From DASXMX01 sp036794395 (GTDB lineage Bacteria > Planctomycetota > Phycisphaerae > Tepidisphaerales > Tepidisphaeraceae), in NCBI GenBank assembly GCA_036794395.1, contig DAIRGS010000294.1, positions 1-8,727 of the forward strand: 8,727 nucleotides of DNA, in the 5' to 3' direction. The notes under the pieces are model-generated. The model was not told where the DNA came from, searched no databases, and was given only the letters and a program-made list of their open reading frames with translations. A program made the position numbers and the translations under genes. This document shows positions 1 to 5,692 of this stretch, piece after piece (within the stretch, counting starts at the first letter, position 1; the number at the start of each line of letters is the position of its first letter).

Positions 1-42
1 GCCGAGGTGGAAATCGCTGCAAAACAAGGGGTAAATGCTTAA
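1..42 (+). CDS. 3' end of an upstream gene (partial)
   Basis: The first frame reads 13 codons (AEVEIAAKQGVNA) to a TAA at 40-42. The peptide is alanine-, glutamate- and lysine-rich like a normal protein C-terminus, and the tandem repeat begins only 13 bases after the stop, as expected for intergenic sequence. The fragment is too short to name a family. It could be chance, because a 13-codon open frame at a window edge is weak evidence. Confidence 0.4.
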   Translation, partial: AEVEIAAKQGVNA

Positions 43-54
43 CCGAATGGCATT

Positions 55-203
55 CAGGGTTGTCCCGTTATCAGGGTCCCGTTATCAGGGTCCCGTTATC
101 AGGGTCCGTTATCAGGGTCCAAGGAAATTCAGGGTTGTCCCGTTATCAGGATCCCAGGGTTGTCCCGTTATCAGGATCCAGGGTTGTCCCGTTATCAGGA
201 TCC
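55..203. repeat. Nested tandem repeat array (14-bp and 24-25-bp units)
   Basis: The core cccgttatcaggg/at occurs seven times. The first part (64-118) is four head-to-tail 14-bp units (64-77, 78-91, 92-105, and 106-118 with one base missing). A 9-11-base unique spacer (about 119-129) follows, then three 24-25-bp units at 130-154, 155-178 and 179-203. The longer units add cagggttgt in front of the same core, and that prefix also stands in front of the first short unit (55-63). The first block ends its core in gggt and the second in ggat, so each block amplified separately. All three plus-strand frames stay open through it, which creates spurious ORFs. There are no spacers of CRISPR type. Confidence 0.9.
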
Positions 204-265
204 GACAAGTTGCCGACAGGTTATGAAGAAAAAGCGGTAAGGCAGAAGCGGAAAGGGGGACACTC

Positions 266-290
266 CCAATCCCGTTCGGCTCGGCGGTTG
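266..290 (+). repeat. Left inverted repeat
   Basis: This 25-bp repeat pairs with 647-671. The mismatches are at positions 16 and 22 of the repeat. It begins just after a gggggacactc stretch and lies 62 bases beyond the tandem array. Confidence 0.75.
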
Positions 291-424
291 CTCGCGACGA
301 TGCGGTGGCCCATCTCGGCTGAATCGATCTGATCTCACATGACGGTGCTTCGGTTGGCGACTGTTGGATGGATCGGTTTGGCGCAGCGTAAACCATCGGC
401 GCTTTGTGACGACAAAGGCCCGCT

Positions 425-649
425 TTAGTTCACGCCGAGTTTTTTCCACAGCTGGTCTTTGGCCCGAAGCTTGATCCCCCTGTTGTCCGGCTTGTTCAGT
501 TCACGCAGCACATCGTCATCACTGGCCCACCCGTTCAGGTACAGGCCCATCAGGGTCACCATCCATTTGTCGGGCTTTCTGCCGGTCAGGATGTTGACCT
601 GCATGCAGCAGATGATCGCCGCGTAGACTAATGCATAAGATACAGTCAA
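425..649 (-). CDS. Hypothetical 74-aa protein, possibly a gene remnant
   Basis: The frame starts at TTG (647-649) inside the right inverted repeat and has no visible Shine-Dalgarno; the next start, ATG at 604, also lacks one. The N-terminal third is hydrophobic (ALVYAAIICCMQVNIL). The remainder is mixed and protein-like (GRKPDKWMVTLMGLYLNGW, then an acidic DDDV stretch and a basic C-terminus ending WKKLGVN). The same frame stays open far upstream past 750 without a start codon. It could therefore be the surviving 3' end of a larger gene cut by the inverted-repeat boundary. I recognise no family, and it may not be expressed. Confidence 0.3.
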   Translation of the reverse strand: MTVSYALVYAAIICCMQVNILTGRKPDKWMVTLMGLYLNGWASDDDVLRELNKPDNRGIKLRAKDQLWKKLGVN

Positions 650-671
650 ACGCCGTGCCGAACGGGATTGG
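647..671 (-). repeat. Right inverted repeat
   Basis: This is the inverted partner of 266-290 (23 of 25 identical). It overlaps the TTG start proposed for the 74-aa minus-strand ORF and lies 37 bases beyond the DUF4256 stop codon. Confidence 0.75.
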
Positions 672-708
672 ACCCGTCCCGTTTTTCGGGTCTCCTGTTT
701 TTCGGGTC
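671..708. repeat. Short direct repeats with hairpin potential downstream of the DUF4256 gene
   Basis: The 12-mer gtttttcgggtc occurs at 681-692 and again at 697-708, directly beyond the stop of the minus-strand DUF4256 gene. The first copy can fold with gacccg at 671-676, or as cccg/cggg around five T (678-690). Read on the minus strand the loop is AAAAA and no U-tract follows, so it is not a standard intrinsic terminator. It could be a 3' end structure or part of the neighbouring repeat family. Confidence 0.5.
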
Positions 709-1281
709 CTAGACCATTAGCGCGCCACGGAACGCCCTGCCGCCATAGTAAGACTGCGCACCGTTGTGATACACGAAGACGTGGCCGAAACGGCGATCAC
801 AAAAGAGGGCGCCGCCGAGTTTTCTAATATCAGAAGGTGTTTTCACCCAGCTCGACGTTTTCGCATCGAAATTTCCACATTTCTGCAGCTCTCGATATTG
901 TTCTTCGGTTAAAAGCTCAATGCCCATGGCCGCCGCCATATCAATAGCGTTATTTTCTGGTTTGTGTTCTTTCCTTGAATCCAGCGCTTCACGGTCGTAA
1001 CAAACATTTCTACGGCGATGGGGACTTTCCGCTGAACAATCAAAAAAGATGTATTGACCCATTTTTTTATCATGACCCACAACATCGGGTTCCCCGCCGG
1101 TTCTTTCCATTTCATTGAGTGACCAGAGTTTTTCGGTATTTGCTTCCAGCTTTGCTTTTATTTTAGCCCATTCAAGACCTTTATGGCGGTTCATATTTTT
1201 CTCAAAGCGAGCTTTCAACACCCTGAGTAGTTCTTCACGTGGTTCTGGCGGCAACTTCTTTTTTGTTTCAACGTCTTTCAT
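709..1281 (-). CDS. DUF4256 domain-containing protein
   Basis: This intact 190-aa protein is recognisable as DUF4256 from its conserved blocks. These are the N-terminal helix REELLRVLKARFEKNMNRH (about residues 16-34), KLWSLNEMERTGGEPDVVG (51-69), the IFFDCSAESP segment (78-87), VCYDREALDSRKEH (93-106), GIELLTEEQYRELQ (120-133), SSWVKTPSDIRKLGGALFCD (143-162) and the C-terminal FVYHNGAQSYYGGRAFRG. The length suits a complete single-domain protein. No function is established for the family that I know of. The ATG at 1279-1281 has AGGA 8 bases upstream in a purine-rich leader. The gene is AT-richer than icd (27 of 60 G+C at 961-1020 against 43 of 60 at 3121-3180), which fits acquisition by transfer. 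It stands alone between repeats and a broken nuclease gene. Confidence 0.9.
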   Translation of the reverse strand: MKDVETKKKLPPEPREELLRVLKARFEKNMNRHKGLEWAKIKAKLEANTEKLWSLNEMERTGGEPDVVGHDKKMGQYIFFDCSAESPHRRRNVCYDREALDSRKEHKPENNAIDMAAAMGIELLTEEQYRELQKCGNFDAKTSSWVKTPSDIRKLGGALFCDRRFGHVFVYHNGAQSYYGGRAFRGALMV

Positions 1282-1527
1282 AGAGGTTTCCTTTTTTAGA
1301 AAGGGCGAAGTCTCAGAAAGTGGAGGGGTTGTGGGTAGTGATCAGGGCGTACTGGGGGAGGGAATAGAGGGTGGCCTGCTGAAACGGGCCCGCGTCCATG
1401 GGTGGGGGAGTGCTGGTTGTCTTTTTCGGATTTTTTTGTTTGGTAAATGTAAGGGCATGTCTGTATCATGTATTTGTTGTCCGGTTTTGAGGAACATCGG
1501 CAGTTTATTTACGGGAAGGGAGTGTCC

Positions 1528-2288
1528 ATGTCACTTGAAGAGATCTCGCCGGAGGGTGAGGCCATGGTGTTTGACGGGGACGGGGATGTTGGGCCATACA
1601 CGGGGTCGGCGATGACGCCGTGGCAGTATGAGGCGCTGTGCCGGCATGCGATTTCGCGGGAGTATGGGGTGCCGATTTCGGAGATTCAGACGGGTACCTT
1701 GAAGGGGGCACAAAGGCCAAGAAAAACATCCGGCACCAGATCGACCTTTTCTGGACGAGCCGGGATAGTGTTTGCGATTTTGTGGTGTTTGCGAACGCGA
1801 AGTGGCGGCAGAGCAATGTCAGCCTCGCCGACCTGATGACCCTCATTGGGGTGTGGCGCGACATTCATGCGCACAAAGCCATGGTGATTACCAATACGGG
1901 CTACTCGGCGTCGGCTCTCACTCGAGCCAGGGACAAGGGCATTGCGCTGCTGGTGGTCCGACCGGCTCCGGCGATCGACTTTTCGGGACTGACTAAACGC
2001 TCGGCGACGACGGTGGCCGGTGAACTGGAACAGATTGCTGCGCGGGGAATTGGGCCGCTGTATCGCATGGGCATTATTCACCGGACATTCACGCCAGCCA
2101 AGCCGGCAAGCGCTGCTTCGGTGGCGGGGACAGATTTGGAGTCTTATGCTCAGGCTGGTTGTGAGAATGCCGACTCGATGCCATTGGAGATTCAATCGGA
2201 GGACGGGCCGTCGATTGCGAACAAAATGATTTCCGGTCCGCACGATGGCGGGCGTGGGCCGGGTGGGTTTGGCATTTGCAGGAAATAG
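1528..2288 (+). pseudogene. Mrr-like restriction-endonuclease-fold protein, frameshifted
   Basis: Two overlapping frames make one protein. From ATG 1528 (gggaagggag, spacing about 5) come 60 residues with a Mrr-type N-terminal helix (TPWQYEALCRHAISREYG). A shift of -1 within the G run at 1704-1708 then continues for 193 residues to TAG at 2286-2288, about 253 aa in all. After the shift comes the PD-(D/E)XK-like core: HQIDLFW with Asp about residue 73, FVVFANAKWR with Lys about 92, then HKAMVITNTGYSASAL and KGIALLVVRP, the usual strand-helix order of Mrr-type nucleases. The usual Glu/Gln before x-Lys is Asn here (N-A-K), which may mean altered or lost catalysis. Without the shift, translation stops at 1836 with an unrelated tail. 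It could be a real inactivation, a sequencing error or slippage, since GGG at 1705-1707 can re-pair with GGG at 1704-1706. The role was probably DNA cleavage in defence, by inference from fold only. Confidence 0.7.
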
Positions 2289-2356
2289 ATGAGTGAGACA
2301 GTGAGTTGGACTGCACGGGCTGTCTTCGACCCTGAACTCAGACCGAAGGGGAAGCC

Positions 2357-2400
2357 CGTGTCACGAGGCGGGCGTGTCACAAGGTGGGTGTCACGAGGGT
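2357..2400. repeat. Three short direct repeats (gtgtcac-type)
   Basis: Between the nuclease gene and the convergent membrane-protein gene, gtgtcac followed by g/aagg and ggg recurs at 2358, 2374 and 2388 (spacing 16 and 14). It is intergenic and of unknown role, and may be a small degenerate tandem array. The rest of 2289-2407 shows no supported gene. Confidence 0.5.
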
Positions 2401-2407
2401 CGCGGCT

Positions 2408-2629
2408 TTACGGGACCGGTTCGTTTTCGGCGTCAGAAATCTTGGCTTCGCGGAGCTTGAGTTGTCCGCTGCGGCGAAGGCCCATTAGCGCCGCAACTGT
2501 GAACAGTGGCATGGTTGCGAACATCATGGCGTAGTCGTGACGGGGAGCGAGGCCCACCACGGCGGCACAGGCGACGGCCATGGCCGCCAGGATTGCCAAT
2601 TCATACCGGCTTGGAATGCGATGCAACAT
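2408..2629 (-). CDS. Small two-helix membrane protein
   Basis: This encodes 73 aa from ATG 2627-2629, preceded by AAGGGA with a 5-base spacing. An open frame upstream to 2758 exists, but this ribosome site decides the start. Two hydrophobic segments are seen at about residues 9-28 (ELAILAAMAVACAAVVGLA) and 33-52 (YAMMFATMPLFTVAALMG), linked by a very short loop with Arg and His. A basic stretch after the second helix and an acidic C-terminus follow. By the positive-inside tendency both ends probably face the cytoplasm. The family is not recognised. It diverges from icd across a 203-base shared intergenic region. Confidence 0.65.
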   Translation of the reverse strand: MLHRIPSRYELAILAAMAVACAAVVGLAPRHDYAMMFATMPLFTVAALMGLRRSGQLKLREAKISDAENEPVP

Positions 2630-2712
2630 ACAGTCCCTTGATGTGACCAGCGTTGCCCACGCCCCGCGATGAATACCGGATAAATCGCCTGCCCGTTCCG
2701 ATTCATGCGGGA

Positions 2713-2729
2713 ACAGGGTTTTACCCTGT
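2713..2729. promoter_or_regulatory. Perfect dyad between divergent genes
   Basis: acagggt at 2713-2719 and accctgt at 2723-2729 form a perfect 7-bp inverted repeat around TTT. It sits between the start of the membrane-protein gene and the putative icd promoter, where an operator would be expected. It could equally be an incidental small hairpin. Confidence 0.3.
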
Positions 2730-2751
2730 GAACGGACGCTCGTCCAGCGAT

Positions 2752-2780
2752 TTGACACTCTCCCGGACGACCGCTAGCTT
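2752..2780 (+). promoter_or_regulatory. Putative sigma-70 type promoter for icd
   Basis: A perfect TTGACA (2752-2757) is followed after 17 bases by TAGCTT (2775-2780), which matches the -10 consensus at 3 of 6 positions. This leaves a leader of about 45 bases before the icd start. The -35 box is strong and the -10 box poor. Confidence 0.4.
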
Positions 2781-2832
2781 TCGTCGTCCTTCGAGATTTC
2801 AGCCGTTTTTATTCACCCGAGCAGGAACGCCC

Positions 2833-4167
2833 ATGCCAACTTTTAAAGATGTTACCCCCCCCGCCGACGGCCAAGCCATTACCCTTTCGGGCGGCAAGCT
2901 ACAGGTTCCGGATCGCCCGATTCTTCCATATATCGAAGGCGACGGCACCGGCCCGGATATCTGGAAGGCGAGCGTTCGCGTTTTTGATGCGGCGGTGCAA
3001 AAGTCATACGGCGGGAAGAAGAAGATCGCATGGATGGAAGTTTATGCCGGGGAGAAGGCGTACAAGAAGTTCAACAACTGGCTGCCGGACGACACGGTGG
3101 AAGCGTTCAGGCATTTTCTGGTGGGGATCAAGGGGCCGCTGACGACGCCGGTGGGCGGCGGCATTCGGTCGCTGAACGTGGCGCTGCGGCAGATGCTGGA
3201 TCTTTATGTGTGCCTTCGGCCGGTGCAGTATTTCACGGGTGTGCCTTCTCCCGTGAAGCATCCGGAGAAGGTGAACATGGTGATCTTCCGCGAGAATACG
3301 GAAGATATTTATGCCGGCATTGAGTACGCGGCGGGGACGCCGGAGGCGCAGAAGCTGCTCGACTTCATGGCGAAGGAATTTCCGAAGGATTTCAAGAAAA
3401 TCCGATTCGGCAATACCGCGGCGTCGCAACAGTGGCAGTCAGTGCTTGAATCGATCGGGGCGCCCAAGCGCGAGGTGAAGCTGGAGGTGGGCATCGGCAT
3501 CAAGCAGATCAGCTATCTGGGGACGGAGCGGCTGATTCACAGCGCGATTGGTTATGCGATCAAGCACAAGCGCAAGAACGTGACGCTGGTTCATAAGGGC
3601 AACATCATGAAGTTCACGGAAGGCGCGTTCCGTGACTGGGGATACAAGGTTGCCAAGGATTTCTATGGCGCGGTGGAAATTGACGGCGGGCCGTGGTGCA
3701 AGATCCCGGAGGGGAAGGCGGGCGCGGGACTTGTGATCAAGGACGCGATCGCGGACATCACGCTTCAGCAGGTACTCACCCGATCGGAAGATTTTGATGT
3801 GATCGCGACGCCGAACCTCAATGGCGATTATCTGAGCGATGCGCTGGCGGCGCAGGTGGGCGGGATCGGAATCGCGCCGGGTGGGAACATTAACTATGTC
3901 ACCGGCCACGCGGTCTTCGAAGCCACGCATGGCACCGCGCCCAAATACGCTAATCAGGACAAGGTCAATCCCGGCTCAGTCATTCTCTCGGGCGTGATGA
4001 TGCTCGAGCACCTGGGATGGCAGGAAGCCGCGAACATGATCGTCAGCAGCCTGGAACGGGCGATCGCAGGCAAAACAGTGACTTATGATTTCGCGCGGTT
4101 TATGCAGGGGGCGAAGGAAGTGCGGTGCAGTGAGTTTGCGGATGAGATGATTAAGCATATGGGATAA
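2833..4167 (+). CDS. icd: Isocitrate dehydrogenase, NADP-dependent
   Basis: A TCA-cycle enzyme that oxidatively decarboxylates isocitrate to 2-oxoglutarate with NADP+ in the cytoplasm. The 444-aa protein follows the E. coli-type family along its full length. The substrate loop RSLNVALRQ holds Ser113, the residue phosphorylated by AceK in E. coli. IFRENTEDIYAGIE carries the catalytic Tyr (160), VHKGNIMKFTEGAF the catalytic Lys (about 255), and IKDAIAD plus NGDYLSDA the metal-binding Asp residues (about 304-336). Lys371-Tyr372 in HGTAPKYA, with Tyr418 and Arg422 in VTYDFARFM, are the NADP-selecting residues. The ATG at 2833 is preceded by AGGA and matches the expected N-terminus; an open frame from 2653 adds 60 residues of no family resemblance. 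No aceK is visible, so phosphorylation control is untested. A HEPN gene follows after 10 bases. Confidence 0.97.
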   Translation: MPTFKDVTPPADGQAITLSGGKLQVPDRPILPYIEGDGTGPDIWKASVRVFDAAVQKSYGGKKKIAWMEVYAGEKAYKKFNNWLPDDTVEAFRHFLVGIKGPLTTPVGGGIRSLNVALRQMLDLYVCLRPVQYFTGVPSPVKHPEKVNMVIFRENTEDIYAGIEYAAGTPEAQKLLDFMAKEFPKDFKKIRFGNTAASQQWQSVLESIGAPKREVKLEVGIGIKQISYLGTERLIHSAIGYAIKHKRKNVTLVHKGNIMKFTEGAFRDWGYKVAKDFYGAVEIDGGPWCKIPEGKAGAGLVIKDAIADITLQQVLTRSEDFDVIATPNLNGDYLSDALAAQVGGIGIAPGGNINYVTGHAVFEATHGTAPKYANQDKVNPGSVILSGVMMLEHLGWQEAANMIVSSLERAIAGKTVTYDFARFMQGAKEVRCSEFADEMIKHMG

Positions 4168-4177
4168 GTGGATCGAT

Positions 4178-4612
4178 ATGGCACGCGACGACTTTCAAGG
4201 GGTCAGTGAGCAGAGAAAGGCCGCCCTCAAGCGCAAGCGGGATGCATGGGCGCTTCTTGAGAAAGGTCCGTCCCACGCACGCGGCGCGATGTATCTGGGC
4301 GGCTACGCCATCGAATGCAAACTCAAATCGATCGCGATGGAAATCTATCGCTGCCGGACCCTTGCTCAGCTTGCGATAAGGCTCCGTCTGAAAGATTCTG
4401 AAGTCTACTCACACGGCCTTGAGGCGTCGGCCAAAAATCTCCCGCTGTACGGCCGCTTACAGAAAAGTCCGGTCTGGCGCGATTTTTCAAGTTACGTCAA
4501 TCGTTGGCGCCCCTCATGGCGATACGATCCGAACGATTTCACGTCGGCACACGCTGAAGCATTTCTTCAAGCACTCGATCGCGTGTATCATTGGTTGGAC
4601 AGCAATCAGTGA
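4178..4612 (+). CDS. HEPN domain-containing protein
   Basis: This 144-aa all-helical protein has the HEPN pattern. Helices at about 13-29 and 34-57 (ARGAMYLGGYAIECKLKSIA, the usual A-x-E-x-x-L-K signature) are followed by the connecting SHGLEASAKNL (78-88). Then come WRDFSSYVNRWRPSWRYDP (100-118) and a long C-terminal helix AHAEAFLQALDRVYHWLDS. HEPN proteins act as ribonuclease toxins or as nucleotidyltransferase partners. The Rx4-6H RNase motif is not evident, so a non-catalytic or partner role is more likely. It starts 10 bases after icd (weak GTGG ribosome site) and ends 11 bases before the BolA-like gene, so it probably shares their transcript. No MNT-type nucleotidyltransferase lies beside it. 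Confidence 0.75.
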   Translation: MARDDFQGVSEQRKAALKRKRDAWALLEKGPSHARGAMYLGGYAIECKLKSIAMEIYRCRTLAQLAIRLRLKDSEVYSHGLEASAKNLPLYGRLQKSPVWRDFSSYVNRWRPSWRYDPNDFTSAHAEAFLQALDRVYHWLDSNQ

Positions 4613-4623
4613 TAGGACTACCG

Positions 4624-4911
4624 ATGCCCAAGTCAGCCCGAAGACGTGCAAGTAAAGATCAGTCGCGCGATGAACTGAAGCAAATCATTCGAGACGCGTT
4701 CAGACAGCGGTTTCCCCACGATACTGTAGACGTTTCGGACGGATACGAAGACAACATTCACGTCCTTGTCGTCTCCCGCGAATTCGACAAGATGCGCGAA
4801 AAACAGAAGCAGGACGTGATGTGGAAGATCATCGATTCAACGCCCCTGACAGACGATCAAAAAGCGTTGATCAGCCTTGTTTTTCCTGTCAGCCCTGCTG
4901 AGATTAAATGA
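4624..4911 (+). CDS. BolA/IbaG-like fold protein partnered with HEPN gene
   Basis: A 95-aa protein from ATG 4624 (AGGA, spacing about 7); a TTG at 4591 inside the HEPN gene is less likely. After a basic N-terminus (KSARRRASK), the order matches the BolA alpha-beta fold. A first helix (DELKQIIRDAFRQRF, 16-30) is followed by strand pairs TVDVSDGYEDNIHVLVVS (34-51), then REFDKMREKQKQDVMWKII (52-70), which parallels IbaG FDGMSRVKKQQTVY. The end is ALISLVFPVSPAEI (81-94), parallel to HAVSIKAYTPAEW. The alignment is from memory and by eye. The His that BolA proteins carry before the last strand is replaced (ALI for IHA), so Fe-S binding is doubtful. Lying 11 bases after the HEPN gene, it probably works with it. 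It is not a standard BolA, and the assignment is tentative. Confidence 0.6.
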   Translation: MPKSARRRASKDQSRDELKQIIRDAFRQRFPHDTVDVSDGYEDNIHVLVVSREFDKMREKQKQDVMWKIIDSTPLTDDQKALISLVFPVSPAEIK

Positions 4912-5007
4912 TTGGGCGGGTGGGACCACGCCGGACCAGGTGCACACGGCGAGGGCAATCCCCGAGCAGGCCGGGGCCGAATGGAAGGATTTTGAGTGGG
5001 AGATCTC

Positions 5008-5250
5008 ATGAAGGTGTATCACGTTATCGTCGAGCGCGAAGGTAAGTGGTATGTCGCGCGAGCACTTGAGGACTCCAGCATCTTTACTCAGGGACGATCG
5101 CTGGATGAGATCACGGAGAACATCCGAGAAGTCGCCGACTTGCTTCACGGGGAACGTGATGTGCAGGTGGAACTGGTGATTCCGCCGGCGGTAAAGCCGA
5201 AAGCCCTTCACCCGGCAGGAGCACGGACGCAGTCGACGCGAAGAAGGTAA
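5008..5250 (+). CDS. HicB-like antitoxin, orphan
   Basis: This is an 80-aa protein. Residues 1-58 have the HicB-like partial RNase H fold: MKVYHVIVEREGKWYVARAL strands, the T-Q-G-R-S-L-D-E turn (27-34), helix ITENIREVADLLHG and a final VQVELVIPP strand. In HicAB systems HicB neutralises the HicA mRNA interferase. No HicA is found in any frame between 4912 and 5438, and the C-terminus after residue 62 (ending STRRR) is basic rather than a helix-turn-helix or ribbon-helix-helix domain. I chose ATG 5008 because GGGAG lies 5 bases upstream; GTG at 4996 adds four residues. It follows the BolA-like gene after 96 bases. A 44-codon open frame (4877-5011) overlaps its start as ATGA. Confidence 0.75.
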   Translation: MKVYHVIVEREGKWYVARALEDSSIFTQGRSLDEITENIREVADLLHGERDVQVELVIPPAVKPKALHPAGARTQSTRRR

Positions 5251-5396
5251 TTGCCAAATAAGTGCATCTCAATGCTTCTTACACCTTTCGGATGCGGGAG
5301 AACGCATTCACCAGGGGGGTGATCGAGTGTTGCATTAGCATTTACGAGTGAGAGTTGGGGCCTCGGGCGATGATCCGTTATCATGGCGGGGAGTAG

Positions 5397-5692
5397 CTGT
5401 TTATCGGCACGTTTTCACTATCTCGAACTGAGGTTGACGTGATTCAAAACGACAACACATCAGCGTTCACCAGGAAGATTGGCACAGCTTCTGTGTGCAG
5501 CGCGCGGCCCTGCTGCTTTTATTTTCCTTCGGTGAGGCTCACGGCGCGCGAGGCGCAACAGTCGAAGGTCCGCCGGTCGCCCCACCCGCCCGTCTGTAAC
5601 CTCCCAATCGGCGGAGGAGCAGAAGCTCAATGCCGCTGTATTGGCGAAACTTGATCGGAACCTTCCGAACCTGAAAGCCGACGCGGTGGGCA
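5397..5692 (+). repeat. Direct repeat, left copy (duplicated STN-like gene 5' part)
   Basis: This stretch matches 7895-8186 closely with five net extra bases. It begins at ctgtttatcggc and stops matching after gcggtgggcat. It includes about 40 bases of leader, so the promoter-proximal region was duplicated with the gene. Confidence 0.85.
5439..5692 (+). pseudogene. Broken, truncated copy of the STN-like secreted protein gene
   Basis: It begins at GTG 5439 with GAGG upstream, as in the intact copy at 7936, and encodes MIQNDNTSAF and the signal-peptide start. An extra GC within 5501-5506 then shifts the frame. The shifted frame reads the rest of the signal peptide (ALLLLFSFGEAHGARGATV) to about 5575. 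Two more bases near 5572-5583 move it again, and the third frame gives SAEEQKLNAAVLAKLDRNLP-like sequence. If the second shift is ignored, a TAA at about 5598 ends translation. Homology ends near 5692, about 84 codons into the 167-codon gene, so the STN-like domain is lost almost entirely. It is a clear decayed duplicate, not a functional gene. Confidence 0.85.

Larger units (their letters stand above)
266..671. mobile_element. 406-bp segment bounded by 25-bp inverted repeats (MITE-like candidate)
   Basis: Bases 266-290 and the reverse complement of 647-671 match at 23 of 25 positions, with the outer 15 bases identical (ccaatcccgttcggc). Such a pair 400 bp apart is not expected by chance. The inside carries no transposase, only a doubtful 74-aa ORF, and 281-424 has no gene that I can support. 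I see no target-site duplication next to the outer ends (cactc on the left, acccg on the right). It may be a non-autonomous element, or two inverted copies of a dispersed REP-type repeat that happen to flank this stretch. Confidence 0.45.

Noticed and set aside
55..203. CRISPR array
   Set aside because: Units are directly adjacent or separated by repeat-derived bases, there are no unique spacers of constant length, and no cas genes are present.
35..449. Several open frames through the left repeats on both strands (35-226, 60-332, minus 112-396 and 195-449)
   Set aside because: The frames exist because the tandem repeats lack stop codons. They have low-complexity repeated peptides, no ribosome sites and no family resemblance.
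671..692. Intrinsic terminator for the DUF4256 gene
   Set aside because: The hairpin exists, but on the coding strand the A-run is in the loop and no U-tract follows.
1115..1615. Plus-strand 166-aa frame
   Set aside because: It is antisense to the well-supported DUF4256 gene over its first third and has Ser/Phe/Gly-rich low-complexity sequence.
1505..2243. Minus-strand frames over the nuclease gene
   Set aside because: They are antisense shadows of the frameshifted Mrr-like gene with Arg/Pro-rich composition.
2653..2832. N-terminal extension of icd
   Set aside because: It has no similarity to the family, it overlaps the promoter and dyad, and the ATG at 2833 has a ribosome site and gives the normal N-terminus.
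3004..3930. Antisense frames over icd
   Set aside because: They are His/Arg-rich shadows of a highly conserved gene at high GC.
4837..5211. Minus-strand 124-aa frame
   Set aside because: It is antisense to the BolA-like and HicB-like genes and has no family signal.
5251..5396. A hicA toxin gene downstream of the HicB-like gene
   Set aside because: All three forward frames were read. None has the HicA pattern of a helix followed by the His-containing strand and a final helix.
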